Shown here: positions 16,872 to 26,307 of the stretch, one piece after another
Numbering within the stretch: the first letter of the stretch is position 1
Layout: every line of letters starts with the position of its first letter
Assembly (NCBI RefSeq): GCF_023913735.1
Contig: NZ_JAMXBH010000019.1
Coordinates: 33,101-97,100 of the forward strand
Direction of reading: 5' to 3'
From: Pseudarthrobacter raffinosi
Lineage (GTDB): Bacteria > Actinomycetota > Actinomycetes > Actinomycetales > Micrococcaceae
Length of the DNA stretch: 64,000 nucleotides
The notes under the pieces: generated by a model
The model's database searches: none
The model's input: the letters and a program-made list of their open reading frames with translations, nothing else
Told to the model about the DNA's origin: nothing
Program-made: the position numbers and the translations under genes

Positions 16872-19544
16872 TTGCTGGACAGGCATTACGGGATGCTCCT
16901 GCCCCAGCAGTTCGAAGGCCAGTTTGCCGGCACCAGTGATGATTTCGCCTCCGGGCAGCGGATACTCCGGATGGGGACCGGCCTGGGCCTGTTCGGCGTG
17001 CACCGCGACGGGACCGAGTTCCCCATCGAAATCAGCGCCGCCGCTCTCGGGGACGGTCCGGGCGCGGACATCGTCGCCTCCGTCCGGGACGTGAGCGAAC
17101 GCCGCCGCACCGACAGCGAGCTGCGGGATGCCCTTTCGCTGCTCGGCGCCACCCTGGAATCCACCGCCGACGGCATCCTGGTGGTGACTGCCGACGGGAG
17201 GATTGCCGGTTCCAATGAACGGTTCGCCGCGTTGTGGGGCATCCCGGCGGATCTGCTGGATTCCCATGACGACGGCAAACTGATCGGTTTCGTCCTGGAC
17301 CAGCTCTCCGATCCGGGCAGCTTCATGCGCAAGGTCCAAGAGCTGTATGCCGATCCGGGAGCGGAGAGCCTGGATGTGCTGGAATTCCGTGATGGCCGGA
17401 CGTTTGAGCGCTACTCCCGGCCCCAACGGGTGGGGGATGACATTGTCGGCCGGGTCTGGAGCTTCCGTGATATCACGGCCCGCCGGCGTGCACAGGACCG
17501 GGCCCGTGACGCCATCGCAGAGCTGGAGGGTCTCGGCGCGATCGTTAGTTCCTCTGTCGACGCGATCATCGGCATCACCCCGGAGGGTGTGATCACCAGC
17601 TGGAATCAGGGCGCCGAACGGCTGTACGGGTATGGTGCGGACGAGGTGGCAGGCCGGGACGTCCAGTTCCTGATTCCGGATCATCTCCGCCTGAGCGAGG
17701 AGGCGTTGCACGCTGATGTCCGGGAGCGCGGTGTAGCGCGGAGTTTCGAGGCGGAGCGCGTGCGCAAAGACGGGACGACGGTCCCCGTTTCCGTGACTAT
17801 TTCACCCATCCGGGCCGAAGGCGGGGGCGTGCGCGGGATGGCGCAGATTGTCCGCGACGTCACCGGACAACGGCTCGCAGCGGCAGAGCTCCTGGCTGCG
17901 CGGGAGGCGGCGCTTGAATCGAGCCGGTTGAAGTCCGAATTCCTGGCGACGATGAGCCATGAGATCCGGACACCGATGAACGGCGTCATCGGCCTGACCG
18001 CTTTGTTGCTGGAGACCCCGCTGGATGAGACGCAGCGCCGGTATGCCGAAGGGGTGAGGGGCGCGGGCGAGGTGCTGCTGGCCCTGATCAACGACATCTT
18101 GGATCTGTCCAAGCTGGAGGCCGGGAAGGTCGATCTGGACATCGCAGCCTTTGATCCGCGGCTTCTGGTGGAGGAGGTGGCGGGCCTGGTGAGCGAGTCC
18201 GCCCGCGCCAAAGGACTGGAACTCATCGCCTACTGCCGCCCGGAGGTGCCGGCGCGGCTGTCCGGAGACGTCGGACGCATCCGGCAGGTCCTGCTCAATC
18301 TTGCCTCCAACGCCGTAAGGTTCACGCCGACCGGGGAAGTGTCCGTTCGCGTGCAGCCCGTTGACCTTCATCCCCGTGGGCCTGCGGTGCGGTTTGAAGT
18401 CCGTGACACCGGGATCGGAGTTGAGCCAGAAGATCATCTGCGCCTGTTCGAGTCCTTTTCCCAGGCCGATTCCTCCACCACGCGCCGGTACGGCGGGAGC
18501 GGTTTGGGGCTGGCGATCTCGCGGCGGCTGACCGAAATGATGGGCGGGGAAATCGGGCTGACCAGCGCTCCAGGTGAGGGCAGCACCTTCTGGATTGTGC
18601 TCCCGTTGCAGCCCGCGGTGGACGCCGGGGGCATCGACGAGGCGGCGGTCCGCTTCCCGGATCTGCTGACCGGAGTCAGGGTCCTGGTTGTGGATGACAA
18701 CGCGACCAACAGGCTGGTGCTGGAGTCCCAGCTCAGGACGTGGAACATGGACCCGGACACCGTCGGCGATGCGCGCGCTGCCCTGGACCGGTGCCGGGAT
18801 GCGGCCTTCGCCGGACGGCCCTTCGACGTCGTCGTACTGGATATGTGCATGCCGGAGATGGACGGGCTGGAGCTGGCGCGGGCCATCAGCGCCGACGGAG
18901 TTCTGGCTCCTACCTCCCTGATTATGCTGACGTCAACGCCGCAGATGGATCCGGCTGAGCTGGCAGCTGCGGGTGTCCGTGAATGGTTGATGAAACCGGT
19001 GCGCAGTTCTGAACTCTACGACCGTCTTCTGCGGCTGAGGGGAGGAACGCAGGTGGCCGAACGGCTTTCGGCCCGTGGTGTGCCGGAGAAGCAGAGCATC
19101 CCTTCCCGGGGACGCGTACTGGTAGTGGAGGACAACGAGGTGAACCAGCTCGTTGCCCGGGAGATGGTGAAAAGACTGGGCTACCTGGTTGACGTTGTGC
19201 CCGACGGGGCGGAAGCCGTCTCGGCCATTGCAGCCGTCTCCTACACGGCCGTGCTCATGGACTGCCACATGCCGGTGATGGACGGTTTTGAGGCCACCAG
19301 GACCATCCGCAAGGGCGAGGTGACGGGGCATCTGCCCATCATTGCTATGACTGCAGGCGCCCTGGACGAAGACCGTGAGCGGTGCCTCGCTGCCGGCATG
19401 GACGACTACCTCACCAAACCCGTCGACCCCGCCGCCCTGGAGGCGACCCTCGACCGCTGGGTTCCGCCGGCCCCGCGGCTGGCGGGGGAAGCGCCAGCGG
19501 TGGATCCGACGGCGCTAAACCAGGCACTTCCGCCGACACCGTAA
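16872..19544 (+). CDS. Hybrid sensor histidine kinase (PAS-PAS-PAS-HisKA-HATPase-REC-REC)
   Basis: The open frame (TTG 16872, 890 residues) holds the rest of one PAS domain, two more PAS domains (to ~residue 335), the HisKA H-box [10 protein letters not shown] (~361), an ATPase domain ([29 protein letters not shown]) and two receiver domains. The receivers have phospho-acceptor aspartates in [13 protein letters not shown] (~653) and [13 protein letters not shown] (~793) and end in KPV. No membrane segment is seen, so it is a cytosolic BarA/LuxQ-like phosphorelay kinase without its own Hpt domain. The original start lies upstream, beyond a TAG codon, so part of PAS1 may be lost. No partner regulator is adjacent. 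Confidence 0.8.
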   Translation: MLDRHYGMLLPQQFEGQFAGTSDDFASGQRILRMGTGLGLFGVHRDGTEFPIEISAAALGDGPGADIVASVRDVSERRRTDSELRDALSLLGATLESTADGILVVTADGRIAGSNERFAALWGIPADLLDSHDDGKLIGFVLDQLSDPGSFMRKVQELYADPGAESLDVLEFRDGRTFERYSRPQRVGDDIVGRVWSFRDITARRRAQDRARDAIAELEGLGAIVSSSVDAIIGITPEGVITSWNQGAERLYGYGADEVAGRDVQFLIPDHLRLSEEALHADVRERGVARSFEAERVRKDGTTVPVSVTISPIRAEGGGVRGMAQIVRDVTGQRLAAAELLAAREAALESSRLKSEFLATMSHEIRTPMNGVIGLTALLLETPLDETQRRYAEGVRGAGEVLLALINDILDLSKLEAGKVDLDIAAFDPRLLVEEVAGLVSESARAKGLELIAYCRPEVPARLSGDVGRIRQVLLNLASNAVRFTPTGEVSVRVQPVDLHPRGPAVRFEVRDTGIGVEPEDHLRLFESFSQADSSTTRRYGGSGLGLAISRRLTEMMGGEIGLTSAPGEGSTFWIVLPLQPAVDAGGIDEAAVRFPDLLTGVRVLVVDDNATNRLVLESQLRTWNMDPDTVGDARAALDRCRDAAFAGRPFDVVVLDMCMPEMDGLELARAISADGVLAPTSLIMLTSTPQMDPAELAAAGVREWLMKPVRSSELYDRLLRLRGGTQVAERLSARGVPEKQSIPSRGRVLVVEDNEVNQLVAREMVKRLGYLVDVVPDGAEAVSAIAAVSYTAVLMDCHMPVMDGFEATRTIRKGEVTGHLPIIAMTAGALDEDRERCLAAGMDDYLTKPVDPAALEATLDRWVPPAPRLAGEAPAVDPTALNQALPPTP

Positions 19545-19582
19545 AGTCCACGTCGTCGGTCAGGGGAAGGTTCCCTCGTGAT

Positions 19583-19679
19583 TATAGGCACGGTACGTTC
19601 GTTCCGATTTTTCTCTATGCTGGAGCGAGTTGCCGGTCTAGAATCAGAACACAGCTAGAACGGCACGATCGTACCTATT
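19583..19679. promoter_or_regulatory. Paired inverted operator-like sites before hipBA
   Basis: 19583-19603 and the reverse complement of 19659-19679 share ATAGG-yACG-rT and a CGTT end. Such widely spaced inverted sites around a promoter are typical of HipB-type autoregulation. The match is partial, so this is a proposal. Confidence 0.4.
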
Positions 19680-19689
19680 GGAGATGCCC

Positions 19690-19956
19690 ATGGCGAATGC
19701 ATTCGGGGACCGGCTCGCAGGTGAAGTCCGGACGCGCCGGGCAGCTTTAGGCCTCACGCAGCAGGATCTCGCCTACATGGCCGGAGTCTCCGAGCGCTTT
19801 GTCCGCTTCGTCGAGCAGGGCAAGCCCAGCATCCAGCTGGACTCACTCACCGCCGTGCTGGAAACCCTGGGACTCGAACTCCGGCTAGCCGCCCGGGCCA
19901 GCCGCGCCGCCCGCGCCCTTGCCGGCCACGGCAAGGCTCAAGAAACAAACCCATGA
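19690..19956 (+). CDS. hipB: HipB-like antitoxin / XRE-family repressor
   Basis: An 88-residue helix-turn-helix protein (RTRRAALGLTQQDLAYMAGV, SERFVRFVEQGKPSIQLDSL) whose C-terminal LETLGLELRL matches the strand typical of HipB dimers. ATG 19690 is chosen because GGAG ends six bases upstream; in-frame ATG 19684 and TTG 19678 are alternatives. It overlaps hipA by four bases (ATGA), the usual tight coupling of antitoxin and toxin. Confidence 0.85.
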   Translation: MANAFGDRLAGEVRTRRAALGLTQQDLAYMAGVSERFVRFVEQGKPSIQLDSLTAVLETLGLELRLAARASRAARALAGHGKAQETNP

Positions 19957-21197
19957 AGCACCGCGTCGCCGACATCTACAAGGCCGGGGTGCTGGCTGCC
20001 CGGCTCGAACGGCACGACGGCGGCACCCGGTTCAGCTATCTGCCGGCGTACCTCGCGTCCGGGGGACCCGCCGTCGCCAGTTCCCTGCCGCTCACCGCCG
20101 AACCGGTGCTGTCCTCGGCGGGCGCAGCGCCGCCCTATTTCACCGGGCTGCTGCCGGAGGGCCGCCGGCTCAACGCCCTGCGGCGGTCCCTCAAGACCAG
20201 CGCGGACGATGACCTGTCGCTGCTCATCGCGGCCGGCGGCAACTCGGTGGGCGATGTGCAGATCGTGGGGCACGGAGAACCGCTGGACCTGGACGAGCAC
20301 GCGGTGCAGCTGGACCCCAAGCTGCCGGTGGACTTCGACCACCTCCTGGGTGATCCGGACCTGATCGACCCCGTTGCGCTGGCGGGCGTGCAGGACAAAC
20401 TCTCTGCCGGGATGATCTCACTGCCCGTGGCCAGCGCGGGCAAACGCTTCATCCTCAAACTCAACGCGCCCGAGTTCCCGCATGTGGTGGAAAACGAGCT
20501 GGTGATGTTCCGGTACGCGGCCAAGTTGCGGATTCCGCTGAGCCGGGTCCAGCTGATCCGGGACATCGCGGGCCGGCCGGGTCTATTGGTGGAACGCTTC
20601 GACCGGGTGCCCATCCCCGGCGGCGGGCCGGACGACGTCCGGCGGCTGGCGGTGGAGGACGGGGCCCAGGTCCTGAAGCTCTACCCGGCGGACAAGTACA
20701 ACGTGCCTTATGGCCAGGTCTGCCATGCTCTGGCCGACTACTGCTCGGCGCCGCTCCCGGCCCTCCGGAACCTGGCGGTCCAGGGGGCGTTTGCCTGGCT
20801 GAGCGGCAACGGCGACCTGCACGCCAAGAACGTTTCCATGGTCCAGCAGCCGCATGGCGAGTGGACCATCGCCCCTGTCTACGACATTCCCTCCACCGTG
20901 GTCTACGGGGACAAGACCCTTGCGCTGACGCTGAACGGGAAGCGGAGCGGGATCTCGCGCCGGCACTTTCTTGGCTGGGCCAAGGACCTGGGACTGAGTG
21001 ACCGCACGGCAGCCCAGGTGATGGAGCTCGCCCTGAAGGTGTCAGGTCCGCTGATCGCCGACCTGGAGGCAGGTACCGCGTTCGCCGGGCTCGGAGGTCC
21101 GGAGAAGAACGACGACGGCGGCTCGCCGTTCCCGGGCATGGTCACCAGGGCGTGGGTGAAGGAGCTGAAACACCGGCGGAGGCTGCTGGAAGGCTGA
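19953..21197 (+). CDS. hipA: HipA-family Ser/Thr kinase toxin
   Basis: A 414-residue, full-length HipA with an N-terminal subdomain (YFTGLLPEGRRLNALRR), a GVQDKLSAGM loop (residues ~147-156) that corresponds to the HipA regulatory/ATP-binding loop, the catalytic motif NGDLHAKNVS (~287-296) and the DFG-like APVYDIPSTV. E. coli HipA phosphorylates glutamyl-tRNA synthetase and triggers persistence; the target here is unknown. All key kinase residues are present, so it is probably active and restrained by HipB. Confidence 0.88.
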   Translation: MKHRVADIYKAGVLAARLERHDGGTRFSYLPAYLASGGPAVASSLPLTAEPVLSSAGAAPPYFTGLLPEGRRLNALRRSLKTSADDDLSLLIAAGGNSVGDVQIVGHGEPLDLDEHAVQLDPKLPVDFDHLLGDPDLIDPVALAGVQDKLSAGMISLPVASAGKRFILKLNAPEFPHVVENELVMFRYAAKLRIPLSRVQLIRDIAGRPGLLVERFDRVPIPGGGPDDVRRLAVEDGAQVLKLYPADKYNVPYGQVCHALADYCSAPLPALRNLAVQGAFAWLSGNGDLHAKNVSMVQQPHGEWTIAPVYDIPSTVVYGDKTLALTLNGKRSGISRRHFLGWAKDLGLSDRTAAQVMELALKVSGPLIADLEAGTAFAGLGGPEKNDDGGSPFPGMVTRAWVKELKHRRRLLEG

Positions 21198-21231
21198 GGC
21201 ACCCGCGGTGACTGCCGCCGTCGTGCGTTGG

Positions 21232-21849
21232 TTAGAGGTGCTGGATGCCTGCCCGCTGCATGGCGTCCTTGTAGACGTCCACGCTTTTGGCGAGGAGATC
21301 CTCCTGTTTTGCTTCGGAAACAGCAAAGGCCCGCCCGCCGAGCGCGCTGGCCTTGTAGATCTTGATGCCGCTGTTCTTCAGGGAAGAATGGTAGGTCTTC
21401 TCGAAGAGGGTGAGGAACGTGGAAGCGTCCGTGCCGTGGGCGATGACTGCGGAGACACGGCGGTTGATCTTCAGGAACTGCCGAAAGGGCCGCAGGCCGT
21501 CAGTCTTCTCCTGGACGTTCAGCGCCGACGGAAGCTCCGGATCCCGCACCCACGGGTACGCGTTCCACGGCATCACATAGCGCGGATCAAGCTCGGCAAG
21601 TTCGTAAATCTGGGTGGCGCGGCGGGCGGCTTCGTCGTCGTTGAAATGGGAGACGAAGCCGGATTCGGTGCCCTTGCCCGGACTGACGTGGAGGCTGACG
21701 ATCCGGCATTCGTCCTCGTCGTGCACGGGGTCGATGTAGGGGACGACGGACCCTGGCTTCTTTTCCATCAGTTCATCGCAGAGCTGCGTTACCGCCGCGA
21801 TGTTTGGTTCCTGTAGCAGGGCCTTTTTTTCGTCCCAGTCAATCGTCAC
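21232..21849 (-). CDS. Uracil-DNA-glycosylase-superfamily-like protein
   Basis: A 205-residue protein. The middle carries SLHVSPGKGTESGFVSHFND followed by RYVMPWNAYPWV and a late VIAHGTDAS. This order resembles the UDG superfamily (substrate pocket, PWN-YPW block, HG near the C-terminus). GTG 21849 with GGGAGAG just upstream is preferred over the long non-homologous frame above it. It is divergent from a GIY-YIG-like gene starting 118 bp away. Base excision activity is inferred from fold resemblance only. Confidence 0.55.
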   Translation of the reverse strand: MTIDWDEKKALLQEPNIAAVTQLCDELMEKKPGSVVPYIDPVHDEDECRIVSLHVSPGKGTESGFVSHFNDDEAARRATQIYELAELDPRYVMPWNAYPWVRDPELPSALNVQEKTDGLRPFRQFLKINRRVSAVIAHGTDASTFLTLFEKTYHSSLKNSGIKIYKASALGGRAFAVSEAKQEDLLAKSVDVYKDAMQRAGIQHL

Positions 21850-21967
21850 GATCTCTCCCTCAGCAGCACGGCGTCCAGAAACAGGCGTCTTAACCCACTC
21901 TACGCTTTTGGGCGTATGGGTGCGCAGTGCAAGTTTGCTCCGGACCGGCGCCTGGCCGGGTAACGTC

Positions 21968-22474
21968 ATGATGATGAACAGGAAAACGCTCAAGTCCGAC
22001 GGCTTTGCCGGCTTCCGGAGCTTCGACAGCCTTGAGATCATCAGGGTTCCGCATGGCACCGGGGTGTTCGCCGTTCTTCGGCCGAATGAGTTCGAGCCGC
22101 ACTTCCTGAAGATCAGCACCGCCGGGACCTTCAAGAAAAAGAATCCCACTCTGCCGGCGGACGCCATATGGGCGGAATGGGTGGACGGCGCCGACATTCT
22201 CTACCTTGGCAAAGCCGGGCCGGGAAGCAAGGGCAACCGCGGCCTTCGGAATCAGATCAAGGAGTTCCTGGATTTTGGGCGGGGCAGGCCGCCGGGGCAT
22301 TGGGACGGCCGCCTCATCTGGCAGCTGATCCACACGGATGAACTCATCATGGCGTGGAAAGAGGTGCCCGCCGAAGAAGTAAACCAAGCCGAGGCCGCGT
22401 ATCACGCAGCCTTTATTGCGGAGCATGGCCGGCTGCCGTTCGCGAATCTCGTGCAGGCCAAGGTGCGGAACTAA
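21968..22474 (+). CDS. GIY-YIG-like nuclease-fold protein
   Basis: A 168-residue protein with ILYLGKAGPGSKGNRGLRNQ at ~residues 77-96, a GIY-YIG-like first strand and helix, then HWDGRLIWQL and a C-terminal helix. Catalytic residues cannot be fixed with certainty. ATG 21968 is one of three adjacent ATGs, and no strong ribosome site is visible. Its 3' end overlaps the amidohydrolase stop by 4 bp. It could be a repair or restriction-related nuclease; the divergent UDG-like gene supports a DNA-related role. Confidence 0.5.
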   Translation: MMMNRKTLKSDGFAGFRSFDSLEIIRVPHGTGVFAVLRPNEFEPHFLKISTAGTFKKKNPTLPADAIWAEWVDGADILYLGKAGPGSKGNRGLRNQIKEFLDFGRGRPPGHWDGRLIWQLIHTDELIMAWKEVPAEEVNQAEAAYHAAFIAEHGRLPFANLVQAKVRN

Positions 22475-23934
22475 GCCAGGCCGCCGTCGTACGTGAAGCG
22501 GCCGGCCACCAGCGTTGCCGCAACCGGCATGGCGGCGAATTCCGGGTCCGGCGAGGCCAGCGGATCGGCGTCGAGCACCACCAGGTCCGCCGGGTCCCCG
22601 GCCCGGAGCCGGCTCCGGCCCCTAGCTGAAGCGGCAAGTGCCTGCCGTCGGCTGATGCATTCCTGGGGATGCCACGGCCCGCGGGTGTCCTGCCGGGACC
22701 GGGTGCTGGCCGCGGACATCGCAGCCCAAGGATCCAGCGGCGCAACCGGCGCGTCCGAACCCAGCGCCAACGTGGCTCCGGCGTTGAGCAGCGACCTCAG
22801 CGGAAACGCCCGCTGCGTGCGGCCGCCCCAGTTGGCCTCCGCGGCGTCGCGGTCATCCAGTGCATGCACCGGCTGCACGCTTGCCGTAACCCCCAGACGC
22901 CCAAAGCGGGCCAAATCCTCCGTCCGGACAAACTGCGCGTGTTCAATCCGGCCGCCGATCCCTGCTCGCTCGAAGGCATCCAGCGCCACCTGGTTGGCGC
23001 CATCCCCGATCGCATGGACCGCCGGGACAAAGCCGTACTCCCGCGCCCGGCTAAGCAGGGACAACAAGTCATCAACGTTGACAGTCAGCAGCCCGTAGCC
23101 GCCGTCGGGGTAGGGATCCACACAAAACGCCGTCCGGGTGTTCAGCGAACCGTCAACGAGCACCTTCAGCGGGCCGGTGCGCAGGAGCCCCTTGCCGCCG
23201 TCGAGCTCCAGGCCCGTGCGCATGCCGTCGTGGCGGGCCCGCTCCAGGTCCTCCGGGTAGACACCGGCGTCCACCCTCAGGCTGTTGAATCCACCGGCAA
23301 AGCGGCGCAGCCAGACGTCACGGTTCCAGGTCATTTCAAAATCAACGACGCCCACAATGCCCCGGGCGGATGCTGCTTCTGCGGCATCGCGGACCCAGCC
23401 GTCCACCACTGAGTCCGGAAGCTGGCCCAGCTCACGGGTCAGCGCAAAAGCAGGTTCCTCCCGCAGCAGGCCGCCGGCGTCAACCTCCACCCCAAACCGC
23501 CGGGCGGCAGCGCTGTTCAGCCAGACAGAATGCAGGTCGTGGCTGATCAGGGCGGTGGCCTGGCTGCCGGTGGCGGCGTCGAGCATTTCCAGGGTGGGGA
23601 CGTCCGCCCACAGGGCGTCGCGGAAGCCCACCCCCACCGTGGTGACCGAAGGATCGGCGTCGCGAACAGAAAGTCCGACGTCGGCCGCCGCCTCTCGCGC
23701 GGATGCGGCGGCGGACAGGTCCAGCCTGCTTGAATGCAGCGCCCACTGGGTCATGTGGACGTGCTCGTCCCAGAGCCCCGGAATGACGTAGCGCCCGTCC
23801 AGGCTGACCACGCGGGCGTCGCCCGGGATCCCGGTGCCGGCACTGATCCGGGTCACCACGCCGTCAACGATGTAAAGGTCCGAGACTGTGTCCTCGCCGG
23901 GCTGTCGGACGGAGGTCAGGACGATGTTGTTCAC
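22471..23934 (-). CDS. Amidohydrolase family protein, YtcJ-like
   Basis: A 487-residue amidohydrolase of the YtcJ/AepA group. An N-terminal beta-sandwich half leads into the metal-binding DEHVHMTQ motif (residues ~56-63), a mid-barrel His (VPAVHAIGDGAN) and the final Asp in ALGSDAPVAPLDPW (~407-420). These cytosolic zinc enzymes hydrolyse amide or formamide bonds, and the substrate cannot be predicted. It stands alone. Confidence 0.85.
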   Translation of the reverse strand: MNNIVLTSVRQPGEDTVSDLYIVDGVVTRISAGTGIPGDARVVSLDGRYVIPGLWDEHVHMTQWALHSSRLDLSAAASAREAAADVGLSVRDADPSVTTVGVGFRDALWADVPTLEMLDAATGSQATALISHDLHSVWLNSAAARRFGVEVDAGGLLREEPAFALTRELGQLPDSVVDGWVRDAAEAASARGIVGVVDFEMTWNRDVWLRRFAGGFNSLRVDAGVYPEDLERARHDGMRTGLELDGGKGLLRTGPLKVLVDGSLNTRTAFCVDPYPDGGYGLLTVNVDDLLSLLSRAREYGFVPAVHAIGDGANQVALDAFERAGIGGRIEHAQFVRTEDLARFGRLGVTASVQPVHALDDRDAAEANWGGRTQRAFPLRSLLNAGATLALGSDAPVAPLDPWAAMSAASTRSRQDTRGPWHPQECISRRQALAASARGRSRLRAGDPADLVVLDADPLASPDPEFAAMPVAATLVAGRFTYDGGLA

Positions 23935-24043
23935 AGTTTCAATTCTGATAGCTCAGTCGCGGAGCAGGACTCTGACCCGACGGGAACATTGATGAAGGGT
24001 TTCGCAGCAGTCTCCACGTACCGACGCTGCCGGCCTCGAGGGC

Positions 24044-24430
24044 CTAGGTTGCGGGGCCCTTGAGCCGTTCCATCTCGCGGCGGTCCTTCTTGGTGGGACG
24101 TCCCGCGCCACGGTCGCGCTGCGGGAGGCCCAGTGCCGGCGCCACCGGCCTTGGCGGCGTGTGGTCGGTGAAGCAGTGCGAAGCCACCTCTGCGCCGACG
24201 CGTTTGGCGATCAGGCGGCGGACTTCGAGGGTGCGTTCGAAGCCGGACATCCGCACGGTGACGGTGTCGCCCGTGACCAGAGTGGCCGAGGCTTTGGCCG
24301 GGCTTCCGTTCAGCCGCACGTGCCCGGCCCGGCACGACGCGGTGGCGGCAGAGCGTGTCTTGTAGGCGCGGATCGCCCACAGCCACGCATCAATGCGGAC
24401 GCTGGCGGGGGAGGACGGAAGGATGGTCAT
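24044..24430 (-). CDS. S4-domain RNA-binding protein, Hsp15-like
   Basis: A 128-residue basic protein with an S4 domain at residues ~10-70 (VRIDAWLWAIRAYKTRSAA, CRAGHVRLNGSPAKAS, VTVRMSGFERTLEV) and a charged C-terminal tail (GRPTKKDRREMERL), as in the HslR/Hsp15 family. E. coli Hsp15 binds stalled 50S-nascent chain complexes. ATG 24430 is preferred; an ATG nine bases upstream is an alternative. Confidence 0.85.
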   Translation of the reverse strand: MTILPSSPASVRIDAWLWAIRAYKTRSAATASCRAGHVRLNGSPAKASATLVTGDTVTVRMSGFERTLEVRRLIAKRVGAEVASHCFTDHTPPRPVAPALGLPQRDRGAGRPTKKDRREMERLKGPAT

Positions 24431-24529
24431 GGCTGGCACCGAGTATACGGCGTCGGTCTCCTACGGTCCCTCCCGGAAAATACACAGCCGCGAGCGGCAG
24501 GCTGCCCGGGCTGTTCTAAGTCCGCTGCC

Positions 24530-25186
24530 CTACGCCACAAGGTTCGCGGCAGCGGTGTCCATGTGCTCGCGGATTGTGTTCCGGGCCAGCGAGGCGTCTC
24601 CTGTCTCGATGGCGGTGACGATGTCGTAGTGCCGGTCCACGCTCATGTTCTTCACACCCTTGTCCCGGCCCGCGAACATGATGGACATGCGGATGGACCC
24701 TTCCAGCGACTCCCAGGAATGCAGCAGGGTTTCGTTGCCGGTCAGGCGGCACAGGGTCCGATGGAATTCCAGATCCGATTCGATGCGTTCCTGCAGGCTG
24801 GCCTTCTCTGCGGCGGCCATGGCTTCGATGGCGGCCCGCAGCGAGGTGATGACGTGCTCCCGGTCCGGGAGTTCGCACAGGGTGCGGGCCGCCAGGGATT
24901 CAAGTGCTGCCCGGACGGAGTAGATGTCGCGGATTTCCTTCTCATCCAGGTGCCGGACGGAAAGCCGGCCCCGGGGCCCGGGGGAGAGGAGGCCTTCCTG
25001 TTCGAGTTGGCGCAGCGCTTCCCGCAACGTGCCGCGGCTGATCTGGAGCATTTCCGACAGCTCGGTTTCCACCAGATGCCGCCCCGGTTCCAGCTCGCCG
25101 CTGGTGATGGCGGCGCGCAGTGCCGAGAGGGCCTGCTCGCGAAGGCTCTTCTTTTGCAGTCCCAGCAGCGTTGCTCCGGCCATCAT
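24530..25186 (-). CDS. GntR-family regulator with FCD domain, carbohydrate regulon
   Basis: A 218-residue FadR-type regulator: winged helix (ALRAAITSGELEPGRHLVET, LQISRGTLREALRQLEQEG) then an FCD domain with the conserved FHRTLCRLTGN and REHMDTA helices. Two 13-bp palindromes of consensus GTYRACWGTYRAY lie just upstream of its own start, and three more lie between the divergent operons at 28.6 kb. It is therefore the probable local and autogenous repressor of the transketolase/permease and isomerase/kinase operons. Confidence 0.88.
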   Translation of the reverse strand: MMAGATLLGLQKKSLREQALSALRAAITSGELEPGRHLVETELSEMLQISRGTLREALRQLEQEGLLSPGPRGRLSVRHLDEKEIRDIYSVRAALESLAARTLCELPDREHVITSLRAAIEAMAAAEKASLQERIESDLEFHRTLCRLTGNETLLHSWESLEGSIRMSIMFAGRDKGVKNMSVDRHYDIVTAIETGDASLARNTIREHMDTAAANLVA

Positions 25187-25207
25187 GGTACTTCCTCAAT
25201 GTCAGTG

Positions 25208-25242
25208 GTCAACTGTTTACAGTCGATGTGTTAACTGTCGAT
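25208..25242. promoter_or_regulatory. Two operators of the FCD regulator
   Basis: GTCAACTGTTTAC (25208-25220) and GTTAACTGTCGAT (25230-25242) are 22 bp apart, two helical turns. They match the dyad GTYRAC-W-GTYRAY seen three more times at 28605-28687. They lie 22-56 bp before the regulator start, as expected for autoregulation. Confidence 0.65.
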
Positions 25243-25299
25243 GGTACGCCAGAAGCGCGGCGCCAGCTGGTGCGGCCCCGCGCTTCCGGCGAAACGCTT

Positions 25300-26307
25300 C
25301 TACTTCAGCTCGGCGAGCACTTTTGCCACGATCTTCTGGACCGTGAGTCCGTAGCGGTCGTGGAGCGTCGGGAGCGCGCCGGCGTCGAGGAACTGGTCCG
25401 GCAGCGCCAACGGCACCACGCGTTTGCCAAGTCCGGCGGTGACGATGGCGGACGCAACCGTTTCGAAGAGGCCTCCGATCACGCTGTGGTTTTCCAGCGT
25501 CACGGCGAGGCGGTCGGTGTTGATTTCGGCCAGGACGGTGGCGGCGTCGAACGGTTTGATGGTGGGTGTGTGGACGACGGCGACGTCCACGTTGTGTGCC
25601 GCGAGGGCTTTCGCTGCCTGCAGGGCGCGCATGGTCATCAGCCCGGAGGAGATGAAGACAACGTCGTTGCCGCCGCGCAAAACCTTGGCTTTGCCGAGCT
25701 CGAAGGTGTAGTCGTATTCGTCCAGGACCGTGGGCACGTTGCCGCGGAGCAGGCGCAGGTAGGTGGGTCCGTCGCTGGCGGCGAGTTGGGGGACGGCCTG
25801 TTCGATGTCGATCGAGTCGCAGGGGTCCACGATGGTTAGGTTGGGCATGCCGCGGAAGATGGCCATGTCCTCGGTGGCCTGATGGCTGGGTCCGTAGCCG
25901 GTGGTAAGGCCCGGGAGCCCGCCGACGATGTTGACATTCAGGTTGGGTTCGGCGCTGTCGAGGCAGAGGAAGTCGTAGGCGCGGCGTGCGGCGAACACGG
26001 AGTAGGTGGAGGCGAACGGGATGAGCCCGGTTTCGGCCATGCCTGCGGCGGCGCCGAAGAGGAGCTGTTCGGCCATGCCCATCTGGAAGAACCGTTCGGG
26101 GTACGCCTGGGCGAAGATGTGCATGTCGGTGTATTTGCCGAGGTCCGCCGTGAGGCCGACAATCTTGTCGTTCTCCTGCGCGGCTTTGACGAGCGCATGC
26201 CCGAACGGTGCGGAGGCAGTTTTCTGGCCGGGGTCGGCGAAGGACGCGATCATTGCCGACGTCTTCAATTTCGGTGCGGGTCCCGTGGAAACAGCTGCGG
26301 CGCTCAT
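25300..26307 (-). CDS. Transketolase-like protein, C-terminal (pyrimidine-binding) subunit
   Basis: A 335-residue protein matching the Pyr and C-terminal domains of transketolase (FFQMGMAEQLLFGAAAGMA, with the catalytic Glu of the thiamine site; TGYGPSHQATEDMAIFRGM; then the TK-C fold). ATG 26307 overlaps the stop of the N-terminal subunit by four bases. The two together make one thiamine-diphosphate enzyme that moves two-carbon ketol units. Split transketolases occur in sugar pathways such as that of D-apulose 4-phosphate. Confidence 0.88.
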   Translation of the reverse strand: MSAAAVSTGPAPKLKTSAMIASFADPGQKTASAPFGHALVKAAQENDKIVGLTADLGKYTDMHIFAQAYPERFFQMGMAEQLLFGAAAGMAETGLIPFASTYSVFAARRAYDFLCLDSAEPNLNVNIVGGLPGLTTGYGPSHQATEDMAIFRGMPNLTIVDPCDSIDIEQAVPQLAASDGPTYLRLLRGNVPTVLDEYDYTFELGKAKVLRGGNDVVFISSGLMTMRALQAAKALAAHNVDVAVVHTPTIKPFDAATVLAEINTDRLAVTLENHSVIGGLFETVASAIVTAGLGKRVVPLALPDQFLDAGALPTLHDRYGLTVQKIVAKVLAELK

